Shown here: positions 1 to 7,284 of the stretch, in pieces
Position numbering within the stretch: the stretch's first letter is position 1
How the letters are laid out: each line of letters begins with the position of its first letter
Assembly (NCBI GenBank): GCA_024278035.1
Contig: JAJRUA010000218.1
Span: forward strand, 1 to 17,472
From: Planctomycetota bacterium
GTDB taxonomy: Bacteria > Planctomycetota > Planctomycetia > Pirellulales > Lacipirellulaceae
Direction of reading: 5' to 3'
DNA: 17,472 nt
Notes under the pieces: model-generated
Seen by the model: only the letters and a program-made list of their open reading frames with translations
Told to the model about the DNA's origin: nothing
Database searches by the model: none
Position numbers and translations under genes: made by a program

Positions 1-203
1 CACGCTGGAAGCTCGGCAAGCGACGCCGGCTGTGTCACGTCTGCCACAATCGACCGGTAGCCTTCCGTTACAAGAGCTTTAGCTTTTGCAGCAGAGCGAG
101 TGACCGACGTGACTTCATCACCTTGCGTACGCCAAAGTGCGGCAACCCGCTTACCAAGGTATCCGCAACCAAACAGCAGTCGTTTTCGGGAGGGAAGGGA
201 CAT
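1..203 (-). CDS. NAD(P)-binding epimerase/SDR-like protein, 5' part only
   Basis: Reading leftward from the ATG at 203, 67 codons are open to the window edge. The protein begins with MSLPSRKRLLFGCGYLGKRV, a beta-strand followed by a Gly-x-Gly-x-x-Gly dinucleotide-binding turn (GCGYLG), then a second strand ending in SVTRS, as in Rossmann-fold sugar epimerases and YeeZ-like SDR proteins. Substrate cannot be told from this piece; the catalytic part lies outside the window. It follows ruvX on the same strand, about 100 bases away. No clear Shine-Dalgarno precedes the ATG: the bases next to it belong to a dispersed repeat (204-292). The fold assignment is good, the exact function unknown. Confidence 0.75.
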   Translation of the reverse strand, partial: MSLPSRKRLLFGCGYLGKRVAALWRTQGDEVTSVTRSAAKAKALVTEGYRSIVADVTQPASLAELPA

Positions 204-292
204 GAACCACGAAGGAACGACGGAACGAAGTTGGAAATAGGGATATCTTTGGGAAGCGGATATCTGTGGGAGGCGTCTCCCACAAAAAAATA
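204..292 (-). repeat. Composite intergenic repeat, copy 1
   Basis: It begins with GAACCACGAAGGAAC directly against the epimerase start codon, contains GGATATCTGT, and ends in an 8-bp hairpin (265-284, TGTGGGAG / CTCCCACA with loop GCGT) followed by seven A. The same modules in the same order occur on the other strand at 7122-7203. The stretch of 'CCACGAAGGAAC' units resembles dispersed intergenic repeats that I recall from planctomycete genomes (memory, not searched). The hairpin lacks a T-run on its 3' side on either strand, so it is not an intrinsic terminator. Confidence 0.6.
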
Positions 293-301
293 GTGCCACT
301 T

Positions 302-790
302 TCAATCGATCCCGCCGGGGTCGTCTTGCCCTTGGGCGCCCGATTCGAGGTAGGCGGTCAACATGATTTGGGCGGCGAGGGCGTCGAGCCGGGCCTTGCG
401 CTTTTTACTGGTGAGGTTGGCCCCTTCGAGAATCTCTTCGGCTTGGGACGAGGTGTACCGTTCGTCGAAAAAATGGACCGGCAGATCGGTCAATTTGCCG
501 AGCCATTTGCCGAACCGCCGTGCCTCTTGCGATTTTTGGCTCTCGCCACCATCAAGATGCACCGGCAGGCCGACGACCCAGCGGATGAGCCGCTCTTCAC
601 GGGCGAGCGTTTGAAAATACTCGGCATCAAGTCGTTCACTTCGGCGATTGTAATTCTCTAGGGGCGAGGCCATGCCGACTTCAAGATCGCCTATGGCGAT
701 GCCGATGCGGACGGTGCCGTAATCGACGCCACCGATGCGGCCGCGGTCGGGACGACGCGGCTCACCCTCGGCGTTTTCGTTATTCTGCAT
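302..790 (-). CDS. ruvX: RuvX/YqgF pre-16S rRNA nuclease
   Basis: 162 residues, slightly longer than the usual 135-150 because of an N-terminal extension of about 18 charged residues. RNase H-like fold with GVDYG (residues 21-25, Asp23), the GLP turn (74-76), DERYTS (109-114, Glu110) and LDALAAQIML (135-144, Asp136), which match the three acidic positions of the family. YqgF processes the 5' end of pre-16S rRNA; the older name is putative Holliday junction resolvase. No ATG, GTG or TTG lies between the start at 790 and the first motif, so the start is forced, although no strong ribosome site is visible. It starts 24 bases after the guanylyltransferase stop on the same strand, so the two are probably co-transcribed. 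Confidence 0.92.
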   Translation of the reverse strand: MQNNENAEGEPRRPDRGRIGGVDYGTVRIGIAIGDLEVGMASPLENYNRRSERLDAEYFQTLAREERLIRWVVGLPVHLDGGESQKSQEARRFGKWLGKLTDLPVHFFDERYTSSQAEEILEGANLTSKKRKARLDALAAQIMLTAYLESGAQGQDDPGGID

Positions 791-814
791 TCCGCAATCC
801 CCAATCTGTATTCA

Positions 815-1903
815 TCATAGGTGTTCTTCCCAGCCGAGTTCTTCGAGCTGTTGGACGATTTGGCGAATCGCCTCTTCGTCGTGCTTGTTAGCGACGAGCG
901 TCGCATCAGGCGTGTGGACAACGATCGTGTCCTTGAGGCCCAGCGTCACAACAAGATGGTCCTCCGACGATCGGACGATTGAGCCGGTTGTTTTGAGGCC
1001 AAGGTGTTTGCCGACGATGGTGTTGCCATTCGAGTCTTCGCCCAGGCGTCGCGGAAGGGATTGCCAGCCACCCAGATCGTCCCACTCGAAAGGGGCTTCA
1101 ATCACGGCAACGTTCGTAGCGTGTTCCATGACGGCGTAGTCGATCGAAACACCGTCGATTGCCGCGAACTCACGGTCGAAAACTTCTTGCTGGCCTGGGG
1201 TGCCCCAGGCGTCAACAATTTTTTCAAGGTGCCCCAGCATTTCCGGTTGCCTTTCGCGTAGGGCGTCAAGAATCGTTGCGGCTCGCCAGACGAAGATGCC
1301 GCTGTTCCAATAAAAATCGCCCGAGGCGAGAAACCCAGCAGCGGTCTTGCCATCCGGTTTCTCGCAAAAACGAGCCACATCGTAAGCCGCCGCATTGCCA
1401 CACGGCTTGACGAGCGGTTCCTTACGCTGGACGTAACCAAAAATCTCTGCCGGGTAGGTCGGCTTGATACCAAACGTGACGATCCGCGATGGCTCGGCAT
1501 CGACGAGTGCCTCAGCTTGTTTGACGGCTGCTTGGAACGCCTCGGGCGGGCCGATGACGTGATCTGCCGGGGCGACGAGCATCGTCCCTTCAGGGTCCTT
1601 GCGAACCTTGGCTACGAGCAGGGCGGCAAGACCAATACAGGGGGCCGTATCCCGTTTGCACGGCTCACCAACGATTGCCTCTGCCGAGAGGTCGGGCAAT
1701 TGCCTGGCTACTTCTTCAACCAGCCGCTGATTCGTCACCACCATCCGCCGCTCGGGCGGAACCATATCGCCCAACCGCATGGCCGTCTGGTGGATCATCG
1801 TTTCGTCGCCGACGAGCGACAAGAGCTGTTTCGGGGTTGCACGCCGGCTAGCAGGCCAAAATCGCGTGCCCGAGCCGCCTGCCATGATGATTGCGTGAAG
1901 CAT
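815..1903 (-). CDS. Mannose-1-phosphate guanylyltransferase (GDP-mannose pyrophosphorylase)
   Basis: Makes GDP-mannose from mannose-1-phosphate and GTP for cell-surface glycans. The protein opens with the nucleotidyltransferase signature GGSGTRFWPASRRATPKQ (residues 9-26), continues with a GEP segment (EAIVGEPCKRDTAP) and APADHVI, and has FCEKPDGK in the sugar-binding region. At 362 residues it is the short, monofunctional form: the C-terminal phosphomannose isomerase domain of ManC/AlgA-type enzymes is absent. The ATG at 1903 places the signature at the expected distance from the N-terminus. It lies between thiE and ruvX on the same strand; the function is unrelated to either, so the grouping is probably only positional. 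The bases just upstream carry a small repeat and a hairpin. Confidence 0.9.
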   Translation of the reverse strand: MLHAIIMAGGSGTRFWPASRRATPKQLLSLVGDETMIHQTAMRLGDMVPPERRMVVTNQRLVEEVARQLPDLSAEAIVGEPCKRDTAPCIGLAALLVAKVRKDPEGTMLVAPADHVIGPPEAFQAAVKQAEALVDAEPSRIVTFGIKPTYPAEIFGYVQRKEPLVKPCGNAAAYDVARFCEKPDGKTAAGFLASGDFYWNSGIFVWRAATILDALRERQPEMLGHLEKIVDAWGTPGQQEVFDREFAAIDGVSIDYAVMEHATNVAVIEAPFEWDDLGGWQSLPRRLGEDSNGNTIVGKHLGLKTTGSIVRSSEDHLVVTLGLKDTIVVHTPDATLVANKHDEEAIRQIVQQLEELGWEEHL

Positions 1904-1910
1904 TTTCTGA

Positions 1911-1942
1911 ATGCGGAGTGCGGAAGGGAGAATGCGGAATAT
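1911..1942. repeat. Short 'TGCGGA' repeat cluster upstream of the guanylyltransferase gene
   Basis: Three copies of TGCGGA occur within about 30 bases (ATGCGGAG, TGCGGAAG, ATGCGGAAT). A related stretch (GATTGCGGAATGCAGAAT, minus strand) covers the start codon of ruvX at 790. The cluster separates the start codon at 1903 from upstream DNA, and no ribosome site is visible within it. Confidence 0.4.
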
Positions 1943-1976
1943 ATGAGAACTGGTATCTTAGCGACTTACGGCTCAG

Positions 1977-1996
1977 CCGCCGACGGAAGTCGGCGG
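1977..1996. repeat. GC-rich palindrome (hairpin) between thiE and the guanylyltransferase gene
   Basis: Perfect 8-bp inverted repeat CCGCCGAC / GTCGGCGG with a GGAA loop. It lies 6 bases past the thiE stop codon on the minus strand. There is no T-run on the side that would be downstream of thiE, so it is better read as a REP-like palindrome than as a terminator, although it could stabilise the thiE mRNA 3' end. Confidence 0.5.
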
Positions 1997-2001
1997 ACTT
2001 C

Positions 2002-3087
2002 TCAGTGTTCTTCTTTTTTTTCTGTCACAAGGAGTGATTTGAGTTGCGATACTACATTTCCAGGTTCCTTTGCCCCCGTCACTGCCGAAGCCACTGCAAT
2101 GCGACGGGCGCCCGTTTCCAGTACAAGCGATAGGTTTTCCGGACCAATGCCCCCAATCGCGAACGCCGGCAGACGAGTTTCCTCCGATGCGGCACGAAGG
2201 AAATTGAGACCAGGGTAATCGGTAAACGTCTTCGTCGTTGTCGGAAACGTCGGGCCAAGCCCCAAGTAATCGGCACCATCCAGCACCGCCCTGCGGACCT
2301 GCGTAAGGCTGTGGGTTGAAACGCCGACCAGCGCCCGGGGGCCGACGATCGTACGGGCCTCTTTCACGGATAGCTCTTCTTGGCCAACATGCACGCCATC
2401 AGCCTCGGCAAGCCGCGCAATGTCAGGTCGATCGTTGATGATGGTTAGCACTTCTGCCGGGCGTGCAATACGAACGAGTGTCCGTGCCCGCTCGATAAGC
2501 TGCCGGTCATCAAGCCGTTTATCGCGTAGTTGGAGTAGGTCAACGCCCGCTGAACACAACCGTTGGACCTGCGTCTCGAACTCAACGACAGACGAACTGC
2601 CGTCGATCAGCACGTAGAGCTGGGCATCTTCAAGCCGCTCGCTATTGCGATGAACCGTTCCGATTGCTTTGCCGAGCGTGTAGGAGCGGTAACGCAACTG
2701 CTCGAAACAAGAAGCTGCGTCAGGGAAAATCGTCTTGCCGAACTCTTCGAGACTTCGCAGTGCCTGTTGCAGTCGTTCTTGGCTGGCAATGCAAACTTCC
2801 CAAGCATCGGAGCGTGTTGTTTCGGCAGTTGTGCTGAGAGTCGTCCCCACATCGGCCGCCGTATCGCGGCTCGCATGGCGATCGCTCAGCGGAATCCTGG
2901 CTCCTATTTCGGCCAGTTCATGCCGCAATTCTTTGGCAAGCTGGGCGAGGAAACGATCATCCAGCACAAAGCGGACGTAATCCTCAACGACCCGAACCCC
3001 CTCATTGGCCCGATTGAGCGACGCATCGAGTGCGCGCAGCACGCCCACTTCAAGCTCGATTGCTTCGGGTGGTTGGTCGTGGGCCAT
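2002..3087 (-). CDS. thiE: Thiamine-phosphate synthase with N-terminal ThiD2-like domain
   Basis: Two domains in 361 residues. Residues 14-145 are a helical domain opening with RALDASLNRANEGVRVVEDY, which I recognise as the ThiD2-type domain (proposed HMP kinase) often fused to ThiE. Residues 155-350 are the ThiE barrel: QLRDK (186-190), INDR (217-220), DGVHVGQEE (230-238), GPTFPTTTK (278-286) and the phosphate-binding IGGIG (311-315). ThiE joins HMP-PP and thiazole phosphate into thiamine phosphate. The frame stays open to an ATG at 3279, but those 64 extra residues are low in conservation-like character and precede the first domain, so the ATG at 3087 is preferred. No thi-box (TPP riboswitch) was seen upstream. 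First gene of a leftward run. Confidence 0.88.
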   Translation of the reverse strand: MAHDQPPEAIELEVGVLRALDASLNRANEGVRVVEDYVRFVLDDRFLAQLAKELRHELAEIGARIPLSDRHASRDTAADVGTTLSTTAETTRSDAWEVCIASQERLQQALRSLEEFGKTIFPDAASCFEQLRYRSYTLGKAIGTVHRNSERLEDAQLYVLIDGSSSVVEFETQVQRLCSAGVDLLQLRDKRLDDRQLIERARTLVRIARPAEVLTIINDRPDIARLAEADGVHVGQEELSVKEARTIVGPRALVGVSTHSLTQVRRAVLDGADYLGLGPTFPTTTKTFTDYPGLNFLRAASEETRLPAFAIGGIGPENLSLVLETGARRIAVASAVTGAKEPGNVVSQLKSLLVTEKKEEH

Positions 3088-3400
3088 GCAGATTGGTGGA
3101 TAAAAAGGAGTAAAACCCCTGCCATTTTGGCTGATAGCGGGCTCAGGGACGAGTACCGGAGCGTTTTTCTTAAAAAAACTTCTGGCGTCTTCGTGCAAGC
3201 ACTCTTGGAGGCAAATTATCGTCTTAACTACAGATGATAGCAGGGTTTGTCTTGTTGGCGATCGGTCCTGCCGATACACTCCGCGCCACCCGGTCTGCCC
3301 GTGTTAACCCGACTTTCGGGAGAAACGAGCGCGGGATTTGCGTTACCCCTTTTGGTGGCAGATTGGCCTGCCACCGCAGTTTAGCCGTTAGGAAGGGCCT
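3088..3400. other. Intergenic region between divergent thiE and the membrane/TPR gene
   Basis: About 310 bases that should hold the promoters for both directions. Visible structure: a perfect 8-bp inverted repeat GGTGGCAG / CTGCCACC with a 6-base loop (3354-3375), located about 25 bases before the plus-strand start. I see no convincing -35/-10 pair on either strand, and no TPP riboswitch motifs. The 64-codon upstream extension of the thiE frame also covers 3088-3279. Confidence 0.5.
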
Positions 3401-4150
3401 GTGCCCCGTCCAAAACCCCGCCGACGAATGCACTGGGTCGCCTATTTGTGGCCCGGTTTGCCCCATTTGTGGATCAACGGTTCGCTTGCCGGATTGTCGC
3501 TTGCTCTGGCGTTTTCGGTTCTGATGAACGTGCTGATTCTTGCGGTGCTAGTTTGGCCCGAGTGGCTCGAATTACGGCTTAAAGTTGCATGTGGAATCGG
3601 TGCGACGCTCCTTTGGATCGCCGCACTGTGGGAGACGCGTGGCGAACTACGCCGCCTAGCTGCCCGCCAAGAACTAGCTGCCCGCCAAGAGTTGGCTGCC
3701 TGCCAAGAATTACCCAACGAAGAAAGACAACAAGAGGAAACCGAGCACCCGAACGACCAACGGCTCCGCGACGCTCAGCGCAGTTACCTGCAAGGGGATT
3801 GGGTTCAGGCCGAGCAAACCCTTCGCAAAGCGGTTCGTACGGATCGACGTGATGTGGAAGCGAGCCTTTGGTACGCCACCTTGCTTCGCCGTACCGGCAG
3901 GCTTCGGCCCGCTATGAGGCGGCTAAAGCGGCTGACAAGGCTCGATAATGCGACGCCCTGGCGTTATGAGATCGAACAAGAGTTACGACAAATTGAAGAA
4001 ACGCTGAAAAAAGAAGGGGTTCCAGCAGCACCCATGGATTCGCTTGCTGAAACCGCACCTGCTGAGATACTGAAAGCTGAGCGACTGAAAGAACCCCCTA
4101 CGCAAACGGCCCAAGAACAACAAAAAACTCCGATTCGCCGAGCTGCCTAA
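3401..4150 (+). CDS. Small membrane protein with a soluble TPR-like C-terminal region
   Basis: 249 residues of unassigned function. After a basic N-terminus (PRPKPRRR) come two hydrophobic segments, about residues 27-52 and 60-77, then a charged coiled-coil-prone stretch containing three tandem copies of LAARQE (86-103). Residues 123-185 look like one or two TPR-like helical hairpins (AQRSYLQGDWVQAEQTLRKA, then a second with LWYATLLRRTGRLRPAMRRL). The tail is rich in Glu, Pro and Gln. The start is a GTG preceded by AGGAAGGG at good spacing; an ATG ten codons later is possible but has no ribosome site. It lies 254 bases upstream of clpC on the same strand. It may be an assembly or scaffold protein at the membrane; that is a guess from architecture only. 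Confidence 0.8.
   Translation: MPRPKPRRRMHWVAYLWPGLPHLWINGSLAGLSLALAFSVLMNVLILAVLVWPEWLELRLKVACGIGATLLWIAALWETRGELRRLAARQELAARQELAACQELPNEERQQEETEHPNDQRLRDAQRSYLQGDWVQAEQTLRKAVRTDRRDVEASLWYATLLRRTGRLRPAMRRLKRLTRLDNATPWRYEIEQELRQIEETLKKEGVPAAPMDSLAETAPAEILKAERLKEPPTQTAQEQQKTPIRRAA
3656..3709 (+). repeat. 18-bp tandem repeat, three copies, in frame
   Basis: CTAGCTGCCCGCCAAGAA is followed by a second copy with one change and a third with a few changes. Because the unit is 18 bases, each copy adds LAARQE to the protein without a frameshift. The closeness of copies 1 and 2 at the DNA level suggests recent slippage. Confidence 0.85.
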
Positions 4151-4195
4151 AGTGATCTGAACCACGATATTTGGCTCGAATTGACGATACCCGGC

Positions 4196-4225
4196 TTGGT
4201 TCGGCAGCGAACAAAGCCTTACAAT
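4196..4225 (+). promoter_or_regulatory. Possible sigma70-type promoter for clpC
   Basis: TTGGTT and TACAAT are separated by 18 bases, about 180 bases before the clpC start. Both hexamers are near consensus. No CIRCE element (TTAGCACTC with inverted copy) or CtsR-like tandem repeat was seen in 4151-4404. Weak evidence, since planctomycete promoters are poorly defined. Confidence 0.35.
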
Positions 4226-4404
4226 ACGACGCACTAGGGTTAATTATAAAATTGCCCCCCTGGCCACCAACGGTCGGGGAGATATTGCACCTTGATACGA
4301 GTTTCGGGATTGAGTTCCGAAAACGACTGTAAAAGAAAACCACGACGAGTTACAGCCGGTGCCCCTTTGGTACCGACGACTCGCTTAGAAAACTGGAGAA
4401 GGCC

Positions 4405-6984
4405 ATGTACGAACGCTTTACTGACCGTGCTCGCAAAGTGATGCAGCTCGCCAACCAAGAGGCGCAGCGCTTCAATCACGAGTACATCGGCACGGAGCAT
4501 GTCTTGCTCGGGCTGATTAAGGAGGGGAGCGGCGTCGCGGCCAACGTGCTGAAGAATCTGGATGTCGATCTACGAAAGATTCGCCTTGAGGTGGAGAAGC
4601 TCGTGCAGAGTGGCCCCGACATGGTCACGATGGGCAAGCTCCCACAAACCCCACGGGCGAAGAAGGTCATTGAGTACTCGATGGAAGAGGCACGCAACCT
4701 CAACCACAATTACGTCGGTACGGAGCACATCCTGCTAGGCCTGCTGCGTGAGCAAGAAGGGGTCGCTGCCCAAGTGCTGATGAACCTTGGCCTCAAGCTG
4801 GATGAAGTTCGTGACGAAGTGTTGAATCTGCTTGGGCACGGCATTGAAGGAAGTGGCGATACCGAGCGAGGCGGACGGGGCGGCTCTTCGGACGACGAAG
4901 GCGAAGAGGGGGGCGATCGCCCCAGCGGCCGCAAAGGTTCGCGGAGCAAGACGCCCGCGCTCGATAGCTTCGGACGGGACCTGACCGAGTTGGCAAAGCA
5001 AGGCAAGCTCGACCCGGTAATTGGCCGTGAAAAAGAAATCGAGCGAGCCATTCAGGTTCTCTGCCGTCGTACAAAGAACAACCCGGTATTGCTCGGTGAA
5101 GCGGGCGTTGGCAAAACTGCCATCGTCGAAGGTTTTGCCCAGCGGGTTATCAACGGTGAAGTCCCCGAGCTACTGCTTGAGCGCCGCATCGTGGTCCTGG
5201 ACTTGGCGATGATGGTTGCGGGCACCAAGTACCGTGGCCAGTTCGAGGAACGGATCAAGGCGGTGATGAATGAGGTGCGTCGCGCTAAGAATACGATCTT
5301 GTTCATTGATGAACTTCATACACTCGTGGGTGCCGGTGGTGCGGAAGGGGCCATTGATGCCTCGAACGTACTCAAGCCGGCCCTCGCCCGTGGCGAAATC
5401 CAGTGCATTGGTGCGACGACTCTCGACGAGTACCGCAAGTACATCGAGAAAGACTCGGCCCTCGCCCGACGGTTCCAAGAGGTGATGGTCGAACCGACCA
5501 CGCCCGACGATACCAAAGCGATCCTCCGCGGCCTTCGCGATCGGTACGAAGAGCACCACCGTGTGCAAATCACGGACGACGCCGTTGATTCGGCAGTCGA
5601 TCTTTCCGACCGTTACATAACGGGCCGTTGTTTGCCTGATAAGGCAATTGACGTCATTGACGAAGCGGGTGCCCGCGTACGGCTCAAGACCATGTCTCGG
5701 CCACCCAATCTCAAAGAAATCGACGAAGAGGTCGAAGCCCTCAACCACGACAAAGAAGAAGCGGTCGCCAACCAAGACTTTGAGAAGGCAGCCGCCTTGC
5801 GTGACCAAGCCGACAAACTCAAGAAAAAGAAACAACAAATCACCAAGGATTGGCGAGAAAAATCCCGCGAAAATGGTGGCGTGGTCGATGAGGATGTCAT
5901 TGCTGAAGTCGTCAGCAAGATGACCGGCATTCCCCTCACACGAATGAGTACCGAAGATTCGCTTCGCCTCATGAAAATGGAAGATGAGCTTCATGAGAAG
6001 GTCATCAGCCAGGACGAAGCGATCAAAGCGATCGCCCGTGCGGTGCGCCGGAGCCGTAGCGGCTTACAAGACCCTAAACGCCCCACCGGGACGTTCGTCT
6101 TCGCCGGTCCGACCGGTGTGGGTAAAACCTTGCTAGCCAAGGCACTCGCTGAGTTTATGTTCGGCGATGAAGAGGCTCTTATCCAAATCGACATGTCCGA
6201 GTACATGGAGAAGCACAACGTCAGCCGACTGATCGGGGCACCTCCCGGCTACGTCGGTTACGAAGAGGGGGGCCAGCTTACCGAACAAATCCGTCGCCGC
6301 CCTTACGCGGTTGTCCTGCTGGATGAAATCGAGAAGGCCCACCCCGAAGTCTTCAACATGCTTCTCCAGTTGATGGAAGAAGGACGCCTGACGGACTCGT
6401 TTGGCCGTAGTGTCGATTTCCGCAACACGATTGTCATCATGACGACCAACGCCGGTGCCGACGCCATCAAGAACGAGGCCGCCTTCGGTTTCCAAAAGCC
6501 GGATGACGATTCGAGTTATGATGCGATGAAGGGCCGCGTCATGGATGAGGTGGAGAAGGTCTTCCGTCCTGAGTTTATCAACCGGGTGAACGACGTGATC
6601 GTCTTCCGCCATCTGACCGAAGAGAACCTCAAACACATTGTTGAGCTTGAAGTCGCGAAAATTCGTTCTCGGCTTCTGGACAAGGGCTTTGCGCTTGATC
6701 TATCGGACGACACGAAGGCGTTCCTCGTCAAGAAAGGGTCGAACACGGATTACGGTGCTCGGCCCCTTCGTCGAGCGATCGAGCAGTTCATCGAAGATCC
6801 CCTGGCCGAGGAATTGCTCAAGGGCGAGTTCGCTGGCAAGGACACGATCCGTGTTAATGTCAAAAAGGTAGGCGACAAAAAACAGCTCGTCTTTGAGGGA
6901 GTGCAAACAAAGCAGGACGAGCCAGAGCCCGTTGCCGCTGGTGTCGGCGAAGCGGAGGAAGACCCCGGCGAAGGCGAAGGCTGA
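4405..6984 (+). CDS. clpC: ATP-dependent Clp protease ATPase subunit ClpC
   Basis: 859 residues, full length for ClpC. Order: two Clp_N repeats (about 3-140), a Gly/Ser/acidic linker (147-180), AAA+ module 1 with Walker A GEAGVGKT (231-238), Walker B ILFIDE (298-303) and arginine pair at 355-356, a UVR-type middle domain (about 440-480), AAA+ module 2 with Walker A GPTGVGKT (568-575) and Walker B VVLLDE (636-641), and a C-terminal small domain. The FGFQ at 694-697 lies where the ClpP-docking loop is found. An acidic tail ends the protein. It unfolds substrates and feeds them to ClpP. The start has GGAGAAGG directly upstream. The mcsA, mcsB and ctsR genes common next to clpC in Gram-positives are absent here. 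Confidence 0.97.
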   Translation: MYERFTDRARKVMQLANQEAQRFNHEYIGTEHVLLGLIKEGSGVAANVLKNLDVDLRKIRLEVEKLVQSGPDMVTMGKLPQTPRAKKVIEYSMEEARNLNHNYVGTEHILLGLLREQEGVAAQVLMNLGLKLDEVRDEVLNLLGHGIEGSGDTERGGRGGSSDDEGEEGGDRPSGRKGSRSKTPALDSFGRDLTELAKQGKLDPVIGREKEIERAIQVLCRRTKNNPVLLGEAGVGKTAIVEGFAQRVINGEVPELLLERRIVVLDLAMMVAGTKYRGQFEERIKAVMNEVRRAKNTILFIDELHTLVGAGGAEGAIDASNVLKPALARGEIQCIGATTLDEYRKYIEKDSALARRFQEVMVEPTTPDDTKAILRGLRDRYEEHHRVQITDDAVDSAVDLSDRYITGRCLPDKAIDVIDEAGARVRLKTMSRPPNLKEIDEEVEALNHDKEEAVANQDFEKAAALRDQADKLKKKKQQITKDWREKSRENGGVVDEDVIAEVVSKMTGIPLTRMSTEDSLRLMKMEDELHEKVISQDEAIKAIARAVRRSRSGLQDPKRPTGTFVFAGPTGVGKTLLAKALAEFMFGDEEALIQIDMSEYMEKHNVSRLIGAPPGYVGYEEGGQLTEQIRRRPYAVVLLDEIEKAHPEVFNMLLQLMEEGRLTDSFGRSVDFRNTIVIMTTNAGADAIKNEAAFGFQKPDDDSSYDAMKGRVMDEVEKVFRPEFINRVNDVIVFRHLTEENLKHIVELEVAKIRSRLLDKGFALDLSDDTKAFLVKKGSNTDYGARPLRRAIEQFIEDPLAEELLKGEFAGKDTIRVNVKKVGDKKQLVFEGVQTKQDEPEPVAAGVGEAEEDPGEGEG

Positions 6985-7020
6985 GCCGCCACCGAGTTGG
7001 ATAATTAAACGAACCCCAAG

Positions 7021-7049
7021 CGGGCCGCAGCCATGCGGCCCGTTTTTTT
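7021..7049 (+). terminator. Intrinsic terminator of clpC
   Basis: Perfect 9-bp stem CGGGCCGCA / TGCGGCCCG with a four-base loop, followed by seven T, 37 bases past the clpC stop codon. Textbook rho-independent structure. Confidence 0.92.
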
Positions 7050-7052
7050 CGT

Positions 7053-7097
7053 GAAAGACAAGGAGCGAGGAGCGAGCGGTGGGGCGTCAGCCCCCCG
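7053..7097. repeat. Short stacked repeats after the clpC terminator
   Basis: The stretch includes a repeated GGAGCGA unit (GGAGCGAGGAGCGAG) and a 5-bp hairpin GGGGC-GTCA-GCCCC at 7081-7094. Both look like fragments of dispersed intergenic repeats rather than coding or promoter sequence. No gene is seen here. Confidence 0.4.
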
Positions 7098-7121
7098 ATA
7101 TTGGGTAGTACCAGCAAGGAA

Positions 7122-7203
7122 TTTTTTGTAGGAGGCGTCTCCGACAGATATCCCTTTTCCTTCGGGATTTGCACACGGAACCTTCATTGTTCCGTCGTGG
7201 TTC
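7122..7203 (+). repeat. Composite intergenic repeat, copy 2 (inverted relative to copy 1)
   Basis: Read on the minus strand from 7203 it gives GAACCACGACGGAAC, then after about 40 bases GGATATCTGT, then GGAGACGCCTCC and a run of A. That is the same order of modules as 204-292. It sits exactly against the A-run of a minus-strand terminator (7204-7246). Confidence 0.6.
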
Positions 7204-7246
7204 AAAAAAAGACATCGGCCGCCCGGCAAGTGCCAAACGGCCGATG
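7204..7246 (-). terminator. Second (distal) intrinsic terminator of the PEP-CTERM gene
   Basis: On the minus strand a perfect 9-bp stem CATCGGCCG / CGGCCGATG encloses 16 bases that can form a small inner GGC/GCC helix, and it is followed two bases later by seven T. It lies about 40 bases beyond the first terminator of the same gene. Confidence 0.7.
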
Positions 7247-7258
7247 GTGTTATCAATC

Positions 7259-7284
7259 AAAAAAAACTCAGCCGAGGCCCGGCT
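7259..7284 (-). terminator. Proximal intrinsic terminator of the PEP-CTERM gene
   Basis: On the minus strand AGCCG-GGCCT-CGGCT is followed by GAG and eight T. The stem begins inside the stop codon, so the terminator overlaps the gene end. Confidence 0.8.

Noticed and set aside
265..284. Intrinsic terminator downstream of ruvX
   Set aside because: The hairpin is good but the homopolymer run is on the wrong side for a minus-strand transcript, and the hairpin belongs to a dispersed repeat.
1517..2218. 233-codon plus-strand frame
   Set aside because: Antisense to the guanylyltransferase and thiE genes, and crosses the hairpin and repeat between them.
2563..3237. 224-codon plus-strand frame
   Set aside because: Antisense to thiE, whose two domains are clearly recognisable on the other strand.
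3088..3279. 64-codon N-terminal extension of ThiE
   Set aside because: Precedes the ThiD2-like domain, shows no domain features, and would use most of the intergenic region needed for promoters; the ATG at 3087 is more natural.
3088..3280. TPP riboswitch upstream of thiE
   Set aside because: Looked for the CTGAGA and ACCTGA-type conserved thi-box segments on the minus strand; not found.
3656..3709. CRISPR array
   Set aside because: The three units are tandem with no spacers and lie in frame within a coding region.
5170..5994. 274-codon open frame antisense to clpC
   Set aside because: Lies wholly inside the strongly conserved clpC gene; its sequence has no domain character and such frames are common opposite GC-rich genes.
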